Assembly: GCF_004348995.1 (NCBI RefSeq)
Contig: NZ_SMKQ01000007.1
Span: 50,159 to 114,158 of the forward strand
DNA: 64,000 nucleotides
Direction of reading: 5' to 3'
From: Nonomuraea terrae
GTDB taxonomy: Bacteria > Actinomycetota > Actinomycetes > Streptosporangiales > Streptosporangiaceae
Part shown: positions 8,277 through 16,575 of the stretch, piece after piece
Numbering within the stretch: position 1 is the stretch's first letter
Layout: every line of letters begins with the position of its first letter
Made by a program: the position numbers and the translations under genes
The notes under the pieces: model-generated
What the model was told of the DNA's origin: nothing
Database searches by the model: none
The model's input: only the letters and a program-made list of their open reading frames with translations

Positions 8277-9278
8277 TTATTTCCTTTCGGTTGCGCGGCC
8301 GGGAGCACCTTTTCCTGCCGCGGCGGAGTGGCCGGCGCGACCGGCCGTGCCCGAGTGGCCGGCGCGACCGGCCGTGCCCGAGTGGCCGGCCCGGCCGGCC
8401 GTGGCCGCGAACCAGGCCGCCATCGCGGCCATGTCCCTGGTGCCGAAGCCGTCGTCGAGCGCGTGCTCATGGAGCTCGAAAGCACGCCGTACCACGGACT
8501 CCTGGAGGCCCGCGTCGTCGCCGGCGGTGACCGCGAGGCCGAGATCCTTGGTGGCGGTGCCCAGATCGAAGGCGACCTGGGTGCCGGCCGGGTCGGTGAA
8601 GGCGGGCCTCTTGTAGTCGAGGAAGCGGTTCCACAGCACGCCGGCGGCGAGGACGTCGAAGAAGGAGTCGGCGGAGACACCGGAGGCGCGGGCGGTGACC
8701 AGGCACTCGGACAGGGCGGTGCTGAACGTGTGCAGCAGTGCGTTCACCGCGACCTTGGCTGCTGCGCCGGCCCCGGTGGGCCCCACGTGCACCACGGTGC
8801 CGAGTGCCGCCAGCACCGGTCGCGCCGCGTGGATCACGGCCGGGTCGCCGCCGGCCATCAGTCCGAGCCGGCCCTCGCGGGCTACGGCGGTGCTGCCGCT
8901 CACCGGACAGTCGAGGAAGCGCATGCCCGCGGCGGCGCACAGTTCTGCGGCCTCGCGTGCCGCGTGCACGCCGATGGTGGAGCAGTCCACGACGATCGTG
9001 CCCTCGCGGACGCCGGCCAGGACGCCGTCGTCGCGGGCGAGCGTACGAAGCACCGCCTGGCCGTCCGTCAGCATGGTGATCACGACGTCGGCGTCCTTGC
9101 CCGCCAGCGCCGGCGTCGGAGCCACCTCGGCGCCGGTGCGCCCCGCGGTGGCGACGGCGCGTTCCGCCGTCCTGTTCCAGATGGTGACCGGGAAGCCCTG
9201 CCGGGTGAGGACGCCGACCATCTCGGCGCCCATCCGGCCGGTGCCGCAGAAGGCGACCCGCAGTAGCCGCTCGCTCAT
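8277..9278 (-). CDS. NAD(P)-dependent beta-hydroxyacid dehydrogenase (3-hydroxyisobutyrate dehydrogenase-like)
   Basis: 333 residues. Rossmann motif GTGRMGAEMVGVLTRQG, signature FLDCPVSGST with GLMAGGD, and the catalytic Lys in GPTGAGAAAKVAVN define the family. It would oxidise a beta-hydroxyacid to the semialdehyde or ketoacid. The ATG at 9278 overlaps the stop of the previous gene (ATGA). The last 40 or so residues are unusual: a threefold AGRAGHSGT-like repeat made by a 27-bp tandem DNA repeat, beyond the normal fold. The next gene starts 1 base after its stop region. Confidence 0.88.
   Translation of the reverse strand: MSERLLRVAFCGTGRMGAEMVGVLTRQGFPVTIWNRTAERAVATAGRTGAEVAPTPALAGKDADVVITMLTDGQAVLRTLARDDGVLAGVREGTIVVDCSTIGVHAAREAAELCAAAGMRFLDCPVSGSTAVAREGRLGLMAGGDPAVIHAARPVLAALGTVVHVGPTGAGAAAKVAVNALLHTFSTALSECLVTARASGVSADSFFDVLAAGVLWNRFLDYKRPAFTDPAGTQVAFDLGTATKDLGLAVTAGDDAGLQESVVRRAFELHEHALDDGFGTRDMAAMAAWFAATAGRAGHSGTAGRAGHSGTAGRAGHSAAAGKGAPGRATERK
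8326..8406 (-). repeat. 27-bp tandem repeat, three copies, inside the dehydrogenase C-terminus
   Basis: Period 27, starting at 8326, 8353 and 8380; the third copy has two substitutions. The unit begins GAGTGGCCGGCGCGACCGGC. Being a multiple of three it adds nine-residue repeats without breaking the frame. Confidence 0.85.
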
Positions 9279-10345
9279 GATGGCCCAGCCTGGGTGTCCA
9301 CGAGGAGCTTGCCCCGGGCGGCTCCCTCGGCCATCGGGATGAGGGCGTCCTCGACGATCCGATCGAGGGGGACGACGCGCTCGACGAGGAGCGAGGCGAG
9401 ATCGCGCCGGGCGAGCAGGTCGAGGGCGGCCGGAAGGTTCCGGTCGCACACGTGGGCGACGGTGGTCATGACGTCGATCTCACGGAGGATGAGGTCGGCC
9501 GCCGCGAACGAGACCGCCCCCTTGGGCAGGCCGACGAGGAGGATCGTGCCGCCGCGCCGGGTCAGCCGCTGCACCAGGGAGAGGCCGTCGCGCACGCCGC
9601 TCGCCTCGATGGTGACGTCGGCCAGCGCCGAGCCGGTGAGATCGCGTACCACCTGCAGCGGGTCGCCTGAAGACGCGTTGACCGTCACGTCGGCGCCGAG
9701 CCTCGCGGCGGTCTCCAGCCTGCCGTCGTCGATGTCCACGGCGACGATCGCGCCGGCGCGGGCGGCCTGCAGACCGGCGATGATGAATGACCCGATGGCG
9801 CCGGCACCGTGCACAACCACCACGTCACCGGGCCGGACCCGGCTACGGTCCAGGGCGTGCAGCCCGACCGCGAGAGGCTGGGCGAGCGCGGCGTTGTCGT
9901 CGGACACGTGCGGCGCGATGGGGTGCAGCATCACCTCGGGCACCGTGACCTGCCGGGTGAGCGCACCGTCGGCGGACAGTCCGTAGGTCCAGTACGACCG
10001 GCAGAGGTTGGTCTGACCGCGCCGGCACCAGTCACAGCCTCCGCACCAGACACCGGCGCCGGCCGCCACCCTGTCACCGATGGTGAACCGGTCGCTGCCC
10101 GGCCCCGTGCTCTCCACGACGCCGATGAACTCGTGGCCGAGTACTACCGGCCCGAGCGCGCCGGAGCCCGGGTGGCGGCTCTTCAGCGGGGTCATGATCG
10201 GACCGGCGGCGTACTCGCTGGCGTCGGTGCCGCAGAGCCCGGCGCGGGTGACCCGCAGGCGTACCTCTCCCGGCTCGGGGGCGGGGGCGTCGGGGCGCTC
10301 TTCTATGCGGACGTCCCCGGCGGCGTGCAGGACCGCGGCCTTCAT
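9275..10345 (-). CDS. Zinc-dependent alcohol dehydrogenase (butanediol/sorbitol-type MDR)
   Basis: 356 residues. Catalytic zinc ligands lie in GLCGTDASEY (Cys) and LGHEFIGVV (His-Glu); structural zinc cysteines in GVWCGGCDWCRRGQTNLC; cofactor motif VHGAGAIGSFIIAGL. The family oxidises secondary alcohols, diols or polyols with NAD+. The start ATG at 10345 overlaps the stop of the second alcohol dehydrogenase (ATGA), so its expression is probably coupled. Together with its two paralogues in this operon it suggests successive oxidation of a polyhydroxylated substrate. Confidence 0.9.
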   Translation of the reverse strand: MKAAVLHAAGDVRIEERPDAPAPEPGEVRLRVTRAGLCGTDASEYAAGPIMTPLKSRHPGSGALGPVVLGHEFIGVVESTGPGSDRFTIGDRVAAGAGVWCGGCDWCRRGQTNLCRSYWTYGLSADGALTRQVTVPEVMLHPIAPHVSDDNAALAQPLAVGLHALDRSRVRPGDVVVVHGAGAIGSFIIAGLQAARAGAIVAVDIDDGRLETAARLGADVTVNASSGDPLQVVRDLTGSALADVTIEASGVRDGLSLVQRLTRRGGTILLVGLPKGAVSFAAADLILREIDVMTTVAHVCDRNLPAALDLLARRDLASLLVERVVPLDRIVEDALIPMAEGAARGKLLVDTQAGPS

Positions 10346-11322
10346 GAGCGCGCGCCGTTCTCGATGTGCACCTTGACGTTGCGATCGGTACGGCGTGCGG
10401 CGTCGTACGCCTCCGTTGCCCGCTCCAGGGGGAACCTGCTGGTGATCATCGGCGTCAGGTCGAGACCGGACCGGGCGAGGAAACGCAGGGTGTCCTGCCA
10501 CACGCCGGGCGAGCCGATGGTGCCGCGGATCTGCAACTGCTTCGACTGGATGAGCCCCAGCTTGGCCGTGGCGCTGCGGCCGACGTCGATGCCGATGTTG
10601 ACCAGGCGGCCGTTGAAGCCGGCGACCTCCAGCGTCGCCGCCATCGCGGCCGGCTGGCCGGATGCCTCCATGACGACGCTCGCGCCCCGCCCGCCGGTGA
10701 GGTCGAGGATCTGCTCGGCGAAGCCGGCGGAGGTGGGGTCGAGCACGTCCTCCGCGCCGAGCCGCCGGGCCAGGCTGCCGCGGGCGGCGTCGGGCTCGGC
10801 GGCGATGACCCGGGCGCCGAGCGTGGCGGCGACCGCGACGCAGCTCAGGCCGATGGGCCCGGCGCCGAAGACGACGACGGTGTCGCTCGCGTTGACGTTG
10901 CCTGCCCGCATGGCGGCGAAGTACGCGCAGCTGAACGGTTCCACGAGCGCTGCCTGGCTGTCGGTGAGCTCGTCGGGCACCTTGTGCAGCCACTCCGGCC
11001 GGACCACGAAGTATTCGGCCGCGGCTCCCGAGATGGAGAATCCGAAGTGGTCCATGCCGATCACGCACTCTCCGAGGACCCGGTCGCCGGTGGCGAACCC
11101 GGTCACGTTCCGGCCGACCTCGGCGACCTCGCCCGACCACTCGTGGCCGGGGATGATCGGGTACTCGAAGGGGATGATGTAGCGCCCTTCCAACAGCTCG
11201 AAGTCCGAGTGGCAGATCCCGACAGACCGCAGTGCGACCAGGATCTCGTCGTCGCCGATCTTCGGTATCTCGATGTCGGCCAGCGTCAGCTTGCCGGCGT
11301 CCTGAAACTGAAGGGCCTTCAT
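10342..11322 (-). CDS. Alcohol dehydrogenase (MDR family) lacking the structural zinc loop
   Basis: 326 residues, about 30 shorter than its neighbours. GICHSDFELLEG and IPGHEWSGEV keep the catalytic zinc ligands, and VVFGAGPIGLSCVAVA is the nucleotide-binding motif. The stretch after GDRVLGE that normally carries four structural zinc cysteines reads CVIGMDHFGFSISGAAAEYF, with a single Cys, so structural zinc is probably absent. The ATG at 11322 follows GGAGGTGAGG and overlaps the stop of the PRISE gene (ATGA). Confidence 0.88.
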   Translation of the reverse strand: MKALQFQDAGKLTLADIEIPKIGDDEILVALRSVGICHSDFELLEGRYIIPFEYPIIPGHEWSGEVAEVGRNVTGFATGDRVLGECVIGMDHFGFSISGAAAEYFVVRPEWLHKVPDELTDSQAALVEPFSCAYFAAMRAGNVNASDTVVVFGAGPIGLSCVAVAATLGARVIAAEPDAARGSLARRLGAEDVLDPTSAGFAEQILDLTGGRGASVVMEASGQPAAMAATLEVAGFNGRLVNIGIDVGRSATAKLGLIQSKQLQIRGTIGSPGVWQDTLRFLARSGLDLTPMITSRFPLERATEAYDAARRTDRNVKVHIENGARS

Positions 11323-12401
11323 GACGGCCTCACCTCCGAGGGGATGACTCGTTCCTTGCGCAGCCGGTCGAAGAGGTCGAGGAACGACCGGCTGCTGTCC
11401 TGGACCCTGGTGAAGCCGGCCTGCCGGCTCTTGGCCATGTCGGCGTAGGTCTCGACCGTCCGGCCGAGGTCGCTGTCGGTGTGCCACCACGACACCAGGC
11501 GGTCGACGTCGGGCTCGACGAGTCGCTCCCGCTCGGCGATCCGCCGCCAGATGACGGCGGCGTCGTCCATCCGGCCGTCGAGCGGTGTCGGGTGCCCCGG
11601 ATAGGGGGCGGCCTCGACGCCGAGACCGGAGGCCACCACTTTCCACATCTCGCGCCACTGGAACGTGTCGCCGTTGGTGACGTTGAACGCCTCGTTCCGT
11701 GCCGCGGGCGTGGTCGCGGCCCAGGCCAGGTGCTCGGCGAGGAGCCGGGCGTCGGTGATGTCGGTGGTGCCCTCGTACTGCTCGGGGGAGCCGGGGAAGA
11801 CGAACGGGATGCCCGTCTCGCGGGCGATCGTGCCGTAGACGGCGAGCGTGACGCCCATGTTCATGGCGTTGCCGAGCGTGTATCCGATGACGGTGTGCGG
11901 GCGGTGCACCGACCAGCCGAACCCGAACCGGTCCGCGGCCTCCCAGAGGATGTCCTCCTGGGTGTAGTAGAAGTTCTCGTGGTCCAGCCGCGGCTGGCTC
12001 TCGCGGAACGGCGGCCTGGCCGGGTTCCGCGCGTAGGCCTCGAACGGGCCGAGGTAGTGCTTGAGGCCGGTGACCAGGCAGACGTGCTCCAGCGTCCCGG
12101 TACTGCCCGCGGCGTCCAGGACGTTGCGCAACATCGTCCCGTTGACCACGATGTTCTCGGCCTCGGTGTTCCTGCGCGACCAGGTGCAGTAGAAGAGGTG
12201 CGTCGCCCGTACCTCCCGGGCCACCCGCAGCACCGAGTCCGGGTCGAGGATGTCGGCGCTCGCGTGCCGCACCCCCTCGCTCTCCATGGCGTTCCTGCGC
12301 GACAGTCCGGTGACCGCCCAGCCGGCTCGCGCCAGGTGCTCGGCGGTGTTGCGGCCGGTGAGTCCGGTGGCGCCGATGACCAGCGCTCTGCGCCCGCTCA
12401 C
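11319..12401 (-). CDS. PRISE-type SDR (progesterone 5-beta-reductase/iridoid synthase-like enone reductase)
   Basis: 360 residues. IGATGLTGRNTAEHL is the extended-SDR Rossmann motif. TGLKHYLGPFE and NFYYTQEDIL match the family-specific Lys and Tyr motifs of PRISE enzymes, which reduce the C=C bond of activated enones with NADPH. Known bacterial members are mostly uncharacterised. The GTG at 12401 follows AAGGAG and overlaps the VOC stop (GTGA). In this operon it may reduce or epimerise an unsaturated keto intermediate formed after alcohol oxidation; that is inference. Confidence 0.85.
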   Translation of the reverse strand: MSGRRALVIGATGLTGRNTAEHLARAGWAVTGLSRRNAMESEGVRHASADILDPDSVLRVAREVRATHLFYCTWSRRNTEAENIVVNGTMLRNVLDAAGSTGTLEHVCLVTGLKHYLGPFEAYARNPARPPFRESQPRLDHENFYYTQEDILWEAADRFGFGWSVHRPHTVIGYTLGNAMNMGVTLAVYGTIARETGIPFVFPGSPEQYEGTTDITDARLLAEHLAWAATTPAARNEAFNVTNGDTFQWREMWKVVASGLGVEAAPYPGHPTPLDGRMDDAAVIWRRIAERERLVEPDVDRLVSWWHTDSDLGRTVETYADMAKSRQAGFTRVQDSSRSFLDLFDRLRKERVIPSEVRPS

Positions 12402-12856
12402 GGGTGCTCCTTCCCGTCCGGGGTCTGGAACAGCTCGAGGGTGATGCCGTCGGGGTCCTTGAGGTAGACGAACGAGCAGCCTTCGAGCGGCCCGTCCTCG
12501 ATGAGCAGCGGCGGGGCGAGGCACTCGACGCCCTTGCCCAGCAGGTCCCGGTAGGCGGCCTGCAGGTCGGGGACGTCGATGCACACGTGCGCGGTGCCGA
12601 CGTCGGCGTTCGACCGGGTGAACGTCTCCTCGCGGTCGTTGTCGTAGCAGAGCAGCTCGATCACGCTGCCGCCGAAGCGGAGGAACGCGAACCGGAGGTA
12701 CGCGCCGGGCACTCCCAAGGCCTGCGACAGGCCGGGCCCCGACCCGTGGGCGACAAACTCGGGCTTCACCCCGAAGATGCGCTCGTACCAGGCCAGTGAC
12801 GCCTCCAGGTCGCGCACCGTGATGCCGACGTGGTGCATGTCGCCGAATGAGCTCAT
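12398..12856 (-). CDS. VOC-family protein (glyoxalase/methylmalonyl-CoA epimerase-like)
   Basis: 152 residues with two beta-alpha-beta-beta-beta modules. The metal ligands of the vicinal-oxygen-chelate fold are visible: His in MHHVGITVRDLEASLAWYER, Glu in SVIELLCY, His in TAHVCIDVPDL and Glu in GITLELFQ. Such proteins act on vicinal-oxygen substrates as isomerases, epimerases or dioxygenases. It is encoded between the third alcohol dehydrogenase and the PRISE reductase, with GTGA coupling to the latter; AAAGGAAA precedes the ATG. Confidence 0.85.
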   Translation of the reverse strand: MSSFGDMHHVGITVRDLEASLAWYERIFGVKPEFVAHGSGPGLSQALGVPGAYLRFAFLRFGGSVIELLCYDNDREETFTRSNADVGTAHVCIDVPDLQAAYRDLLGKGVECLAPPLLIEDGPLEGCSFVYLKDPDGITLELFQTPDGKEHP

Positions 12857-12875
12857 GCGGCTTTCCTTTCTCGGG

Positions 12876-13940
12876 TCACGAACCCGACCGGACGAGGACT
12901 TTGAGCTGGTCGCCCTGCGGGTCGACCAGCGTGTCGAAGCCCTTGGCGACGACGTCGCCGAGGGAGATCTGGGCGGTGACGGCCTTGCCGACCGGGTACG
13001 CGCCGGAGGCGATCATGCGGATGATCCGCGGCCAGTCGGTCATCCTCCAGCACCAGCTGCCGTAGAGCGTGAGGTCCTTCTCCGACAGCGCCATCGCGTC
13101 GAGGGTGGCGGGCCGAGTGTGCAGCCCGGTCTGCACGATCGAGGCCCGCTTCCTGGTCTGCCGCACGCAGGAGGCGAGACCCGGAGTGCTGCCGGAACAC
13201 TCGACGGCCAGGTCCACGCCGTCGCCGTCGGTCAGCTCCGCCACGAGCACGTCGAGCTCCTCGGTGGCCGGGTCCACCACAGGGCCGATGTCGAGGGAGG
13301 CGGCCAGCGCGGAGCGATTCTTGTTGGGCTCGGAGATGATGACCGTCGACGCTCCGACGGCGCGGGCGTACATCGCGGACAGGATGCCGATCGGCCCGGC
13401 ACCGGTGACCAGCACGATGTCACCGCCGGTGACCCCGGCGCGATCGACACCGTAGGCGGCGACCGCGGCCGGTTCGATGACCGCGCCCTCGACGTCGGAC
13501 ACCTCGTCGGGAAGCTTGGCGACCTGGTACTCCTTGACCAGGGCGTACTCGGCGAGCCCGCCCGTCTCGGCGCTGAGGCCGGTGCAGGCGAACCGTACGC
13601 ACAGGTGCCCCTGACCGCGGCGGCAGTAGCGGCAGCGCCCGCACACGATGGCCGGCATGATCGAGACCCGGTCGCCGACGGCGACGTCGCGGACGGCGGC
13701 GCCCACGGCGGCGACCCTGGCCGAGAACTCGTGCCCCAGAGTCTGCGGCAGCGTGGCGCCGGTCAGCGGGTGCGGTGCGACGGGGGTGACGATCGGCCCC
13801 ACGGAGTACTCATGCAGGTCAGTCCCGCAGATGCCGCAGTAGGCCACCTCGACGAGCACATCGTCGGGCTCCTTGACCTGCGGCTCGGCGACCTGCTCCA
13901 CGCGGATGTCATGCTGTCCGTAGTAGCGCGCTGCTCGCAC
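12876..13940 (-). CDS. Zinc-dependent alcohol dehydrogenase (2,3-butanediol dehydrogenase-like)
   Basis: 354 residues. GICGTDLHEYSVGP, GHEFSARV, the structural-zinc loop CGRCRYCRRGQGHLC and VTGAGPIGILSAMYA are all present; the pattern GTDLHEY-GP is typical of 2,3-butanediol dehydrogenases. The GTG at 13940 is preferred because AAAGGA lies 6 bases upstream and homologues begin M-x-AARYYG; an ATG 15 bases earlier has no good ribosome site. It is the first enzyme gene after the transporter. Confidence 0.9.
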   Translation of the reverse strand: MRAARYYGQHDIRVEQVAEPQVKEPDDVLVEVAYCGICGTDLHEYSVGPIVTPVAPHPLTGATLPQTLGHEFSARVAAVGAAVRDVAVGDRVSIMPAIVCGRCRYCRRGQGHLCVRFACTGLSAETGGLAEYALVKEYQVAKLPDEVSDVEGAVIEPAAVAAYGVDRAGVTGGDIVLVTGAGPIGILSAMYARAVGASTVIISEPNKNRSALAASLDIGPVVDPATEELDVLVAELTDGDGVDLAVECSGSTPGLASCVRQTRKRASIVQTGLHTRPATLDAMALSEKDLTLYGSWCWRMTDWPRIIRMIASGAYPVGKAVTAQISLGDVVAKGFDTLVDPQGDQLKVLVRSGS

Positions 13941-13985
13941 GTTCTGTCCTTTCATCGGCGGCGGGTACGCCGAGTTTTCACGAGG

Positions 13986-16508
13986 TCAACGGGTGGCGCT
14001 CTCGGCCGTGCGGCCGGTGCCGCGCGCCTGGCTGTACACGAGGGCGGCGATCACGATCAGGGCCCCCTGGAAGAGGTACTGCCAGGTCTGTGACAGGCCG
14101 AGGAACGTGGTGGCGTTGAGGAGTTGGACGATGAGGCCGGTGCCCAGGACGGTGCCGACGAAGGTACCGCGGCCGCCCAGCAGGCTGGTCCCGCCGAGCA
14201 CGACCGCGGCGATGCTGTTGAGGGTGTAGCTGACCCCCTGGGCCGGGTCGCCGATGCCGAGCTGAGCCAGCAGGATGAGCGCTCCCAGGAAGGCGAAGAG
14301 CGAGACCACGACGTAACCGGCGATGATCGTACGGGTGGAGCGCACGCCGAGCCGGCGGGCGGACTCCTCGTCGGAGCCGACCGCTCGGATGTTGCGCCCC
14401 CATCGGGTGGTGCGGAGCAGGAACTCCATACCGAAGGCGAGAACGACCAGCACGATGAAGGCGATGGGGACCGGGCCGATCGTCAGGGTGATGACGTCGG
14501 TCACGGCTGTGCTGATCAGCCCACCGGGAGTGTCGCGCAGCAGATAGCTGAATCCCTGCAGCGCGATGTAGGTCGCCAAGGTCGCGGCCACCGGGGTGAA
14601 CTTGCCGAACCTGATCAAGGACCCGTTCACCAGGCCGGTCGAGGCCGCGAGCGCTGCCATGAGCACCAGTCCGAGCACCAGCATCTGCCCGGAGTGGCCG
14701 TCGGTGAAGAAGAACGACCCGACCACCACCAGGAACCCGGACAAAGGGCCGACGGACAGATCGATGCCGCCGGTCATCAGCGCGACCGTCTGGCCGAGCG
14801 CGATGAAGCCCAGGGCGCTGACCAGGAGCATCACCGACGTGACGTTGAAGGGCAGCAGGTAGCGGTCGTTCTGGGCGTAGATGTAGGCGCCGAGGAGGAG
14901 CATCACCCCGGCCAGGATCAGGACGGGGGTGTAGTCGCCCTCCAGCCGGCGCCGCCATACCGGGCTGAGTCGGCTTCCGGTGGTCCGGTGCTCCTCGGCG
15001 CGCTTGTGGGCCGTCGATTCGATCGCGGCCCGGATCATCCGCTCCTCGGTGACCTCGTCCCCGGCCAGCTCTGCCACGACGTGGCCCCGGGACAGCACGA
15101 TGACCCGGTCGCAGAGCCCCTCCAGCTCCTTGGCGTCGGAGGACGCGACGACGACCGGCACCCCGCTGCCGGAGACCTCGCGCAGGATGCGGTAGATCTC
15201 CGCGCGTGCCCCCACGTCGACGCCCTGCGTGGGCTCGTCGGCCAGCAGGATGTCCGGCTTGCCGAGCAGCGACCGGGCCATGACGACCTTCTGCTGGTTA
15301 CCACCGGACAGGCTGGTGACGGGCGTCTCCAGCGTCGCGGCCTTCACGTTGAGCCCGGCCAGTTCGGCTCCGACGACCGCGACCTCCCTTCGGCGGCTCA
15401 CGAACCGGCCCGCGCCGAGCCGGTCGAGCGCCGTCAGCGCGGCGTTCTCCCGCACCGACATGGACATCATCAGTCCCTCGTGGTGCCGGTCGGCCGGCAT
15501 GTACGCCGAGGAGCGGTGCAATCGCCGGCGGTTGACCCGCCTGCCGCCGATGACGATGCCGCCGCTGTGCCATGCTGCGAGACCGGCCAGCGCCCGGAGC
15601 AGCTCGCTCTGACCGTTGCCGAGGACCCCGGCGACGCCGATGATCTCACCCTGCCGGGCGGTGAACGAGACGTCGGAGAACCCGTCCCCGGACAACCCTT
15701 CGACCGTGAGCACCGGCGGCTCGTCACCGGAGGTGTGCTGCTTCGCGGGGAAGGTGTACTCCAGCCGCCTTCCGACGATCATGGCGAGCAGTTCTTCATC
15801 GGTGACGTCGCCGACGACGGCGGTGCCGCTGTGGTGCCCGTCGCGCAGCACGGTGACCCGGTCGGCCAGCTCACGGACCTCTGCCAGCCGGTGCGTGATG
15901 TAAACCACGGCGGTGCCCTGCCGAGCCGCCGAGCGTACGAGGTCGAACAGCAGCCCGACGGAGTCGCGGTCGAGGGGGGCGGTGGGCTCGTCGAGGATGA
16001 GCAGCCGCGGCTCCACGGCCATCGCCTTGGCCAGTTCCAGCAGATGCTTCTGGGCGATGCTGAGATTGCCCACCCGGTCCTGCAGGTGTGCGGTGCAACC
16101 GACCCGGTCGAGAATGCCGCGCATCGCGGCGCGGCGGTCACCGTGGAGGAAGCGTTCCGGCACCGCCACGGCGATGTTCTCCGCGACTGTCATGTCGGGG
16201 AGGACCGCGGGGTGCTGGTGCACGATCGCGATGCCCATCCTGGTCGCCAGGCCGGGGGTGAGCTCGTCGACCGTCTCTCCGAGGACCGTGATGGTGCCTC
16301 GGTCCGGGATGACGGTGCCGGAGGCGACACCCATGAGGGTGGACTTGCCGGCGCCGTTCTCGCCGAGCAGTGCGTGCACTTCGCCGGGCAGGACCTCGAG
16401 GGACACGTCGGTCAGTGCGGCGACCGCGGCGTAGGACTTGGAGATGCCCTGCAGCGCCATCGTCGGCGGTGCCGCGGTCAGCGCCGTCTCCTGAGACTGG
16501 TTGATCAT
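13986..16508 (-). CDS. Ribose-type ABC importer: fused tandem ATPase (RbsA) and permease (RbsC)
   Basis: 840 residues. Residues 1-510 form the double ATPase: first domain Walker A GENGAGKSTLM, Walker B LLILDEPTAPLD; second domain with degenerate Walker A GVLGNGQSELL, signature LSGGNQQKV and ILLADEPTQGVD. From about 525 a complete permease follows, with roughly ten hydrophobic segments, GGIDLSVGPLSG and LGGTSLLGGRGTF. The two parts are normally separate proteins. A separate permease gene (17761) and binding protein (16576) complete the importer. The ATG at 16508 has AAGGA 7 bases upstream. Confidence 0.9.
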   Translation of the reverse strand: MINQSQETALTAAPPTMALQGISKSYAAVAALTDVSLEVLPGEVHALLGENGAGKSTLMGVASGTVIPDRGTITVLGETVDELTPGLATRMGIAIVHQHPAVLPDMTVAENIAVAVPERFLHGDRRAAMRGILDRVGCTAHLQDRVGNLSIAQKHLLELAKAMAVEPRLLILDEPTAPLDRDSVGLLFDLVRSAARQGTAVVYITHRLAEVRELADRVTVLRDGHHSGTAVVGDVTDEELLAMIVGRRLEYTFPAKQHTSGDEPPVLTVEGLSGDGFSDVSFTARQGEIIGVAGVLGNGQSELLRALAGLAAWHSGGIVIGGRRVNRRRLHRSSAYMPADRHHEGLMMSMSVRENAALTALDRLGAGRFVSRRREVAVVGAELAGLNVKAATLETPVTSLSGGNQQKVVMARSLLGKPDILLADEPTQGVDVGARAEIYRILREVSGSGVPVVVASSDAKELEGLCDRVIVLSRGHVVAELAGDEVTEERMIRAAIESTAHKRAEEHRTTGSRLSPVWRRRLEGDYTPVLILAGVMLLLGAYIYAQNDRYLLPFNVTSVMLLVSALGFIALGQTVALMTGGIDLSVGPLSGFLVVVGSFFFTDGHSGQMLVLGLVLMAALAASTGLVNGSLIRFGKFTPVAATLATYIALQGFSYLLRDTPGGLISTAVTDVITLTIGPVPIAFIVLVVLAFGMEFLLRTTRWGRNIRAVGSDEESARRLGVRSTRTIIAGYVVVSLFAFLGALILLAQLGIGDPAQGVSYTLNSIAAVVLGGTSLLGGRGTFVGTVLGTGLIVQLLNATTFLGLSQTWQYLFQGALIVIAALVYSQARGTGRTAESATR

Positions 16509-16575
16509 CACATCGTCCTTGGGAGGTGCTCGATCTCGATCGTTCCGGTGGCTCCTGGGGTGGCGTCCGGCGCCA

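Noticed and set aside
8326..8406. Possible CRISPR-like repeats
   Set aside because: Head-to-tail units without spacers, inside a coding frame. The same holds for the repeats at 26517-26602 and 47045-47128.
12777..14093. 438-codon plus-strand frame opposite VOC and alcohol dehydrogenase genes
   Set aside because: Antisense shadow with no domain signature; both minus-strand genes are strongly supported.
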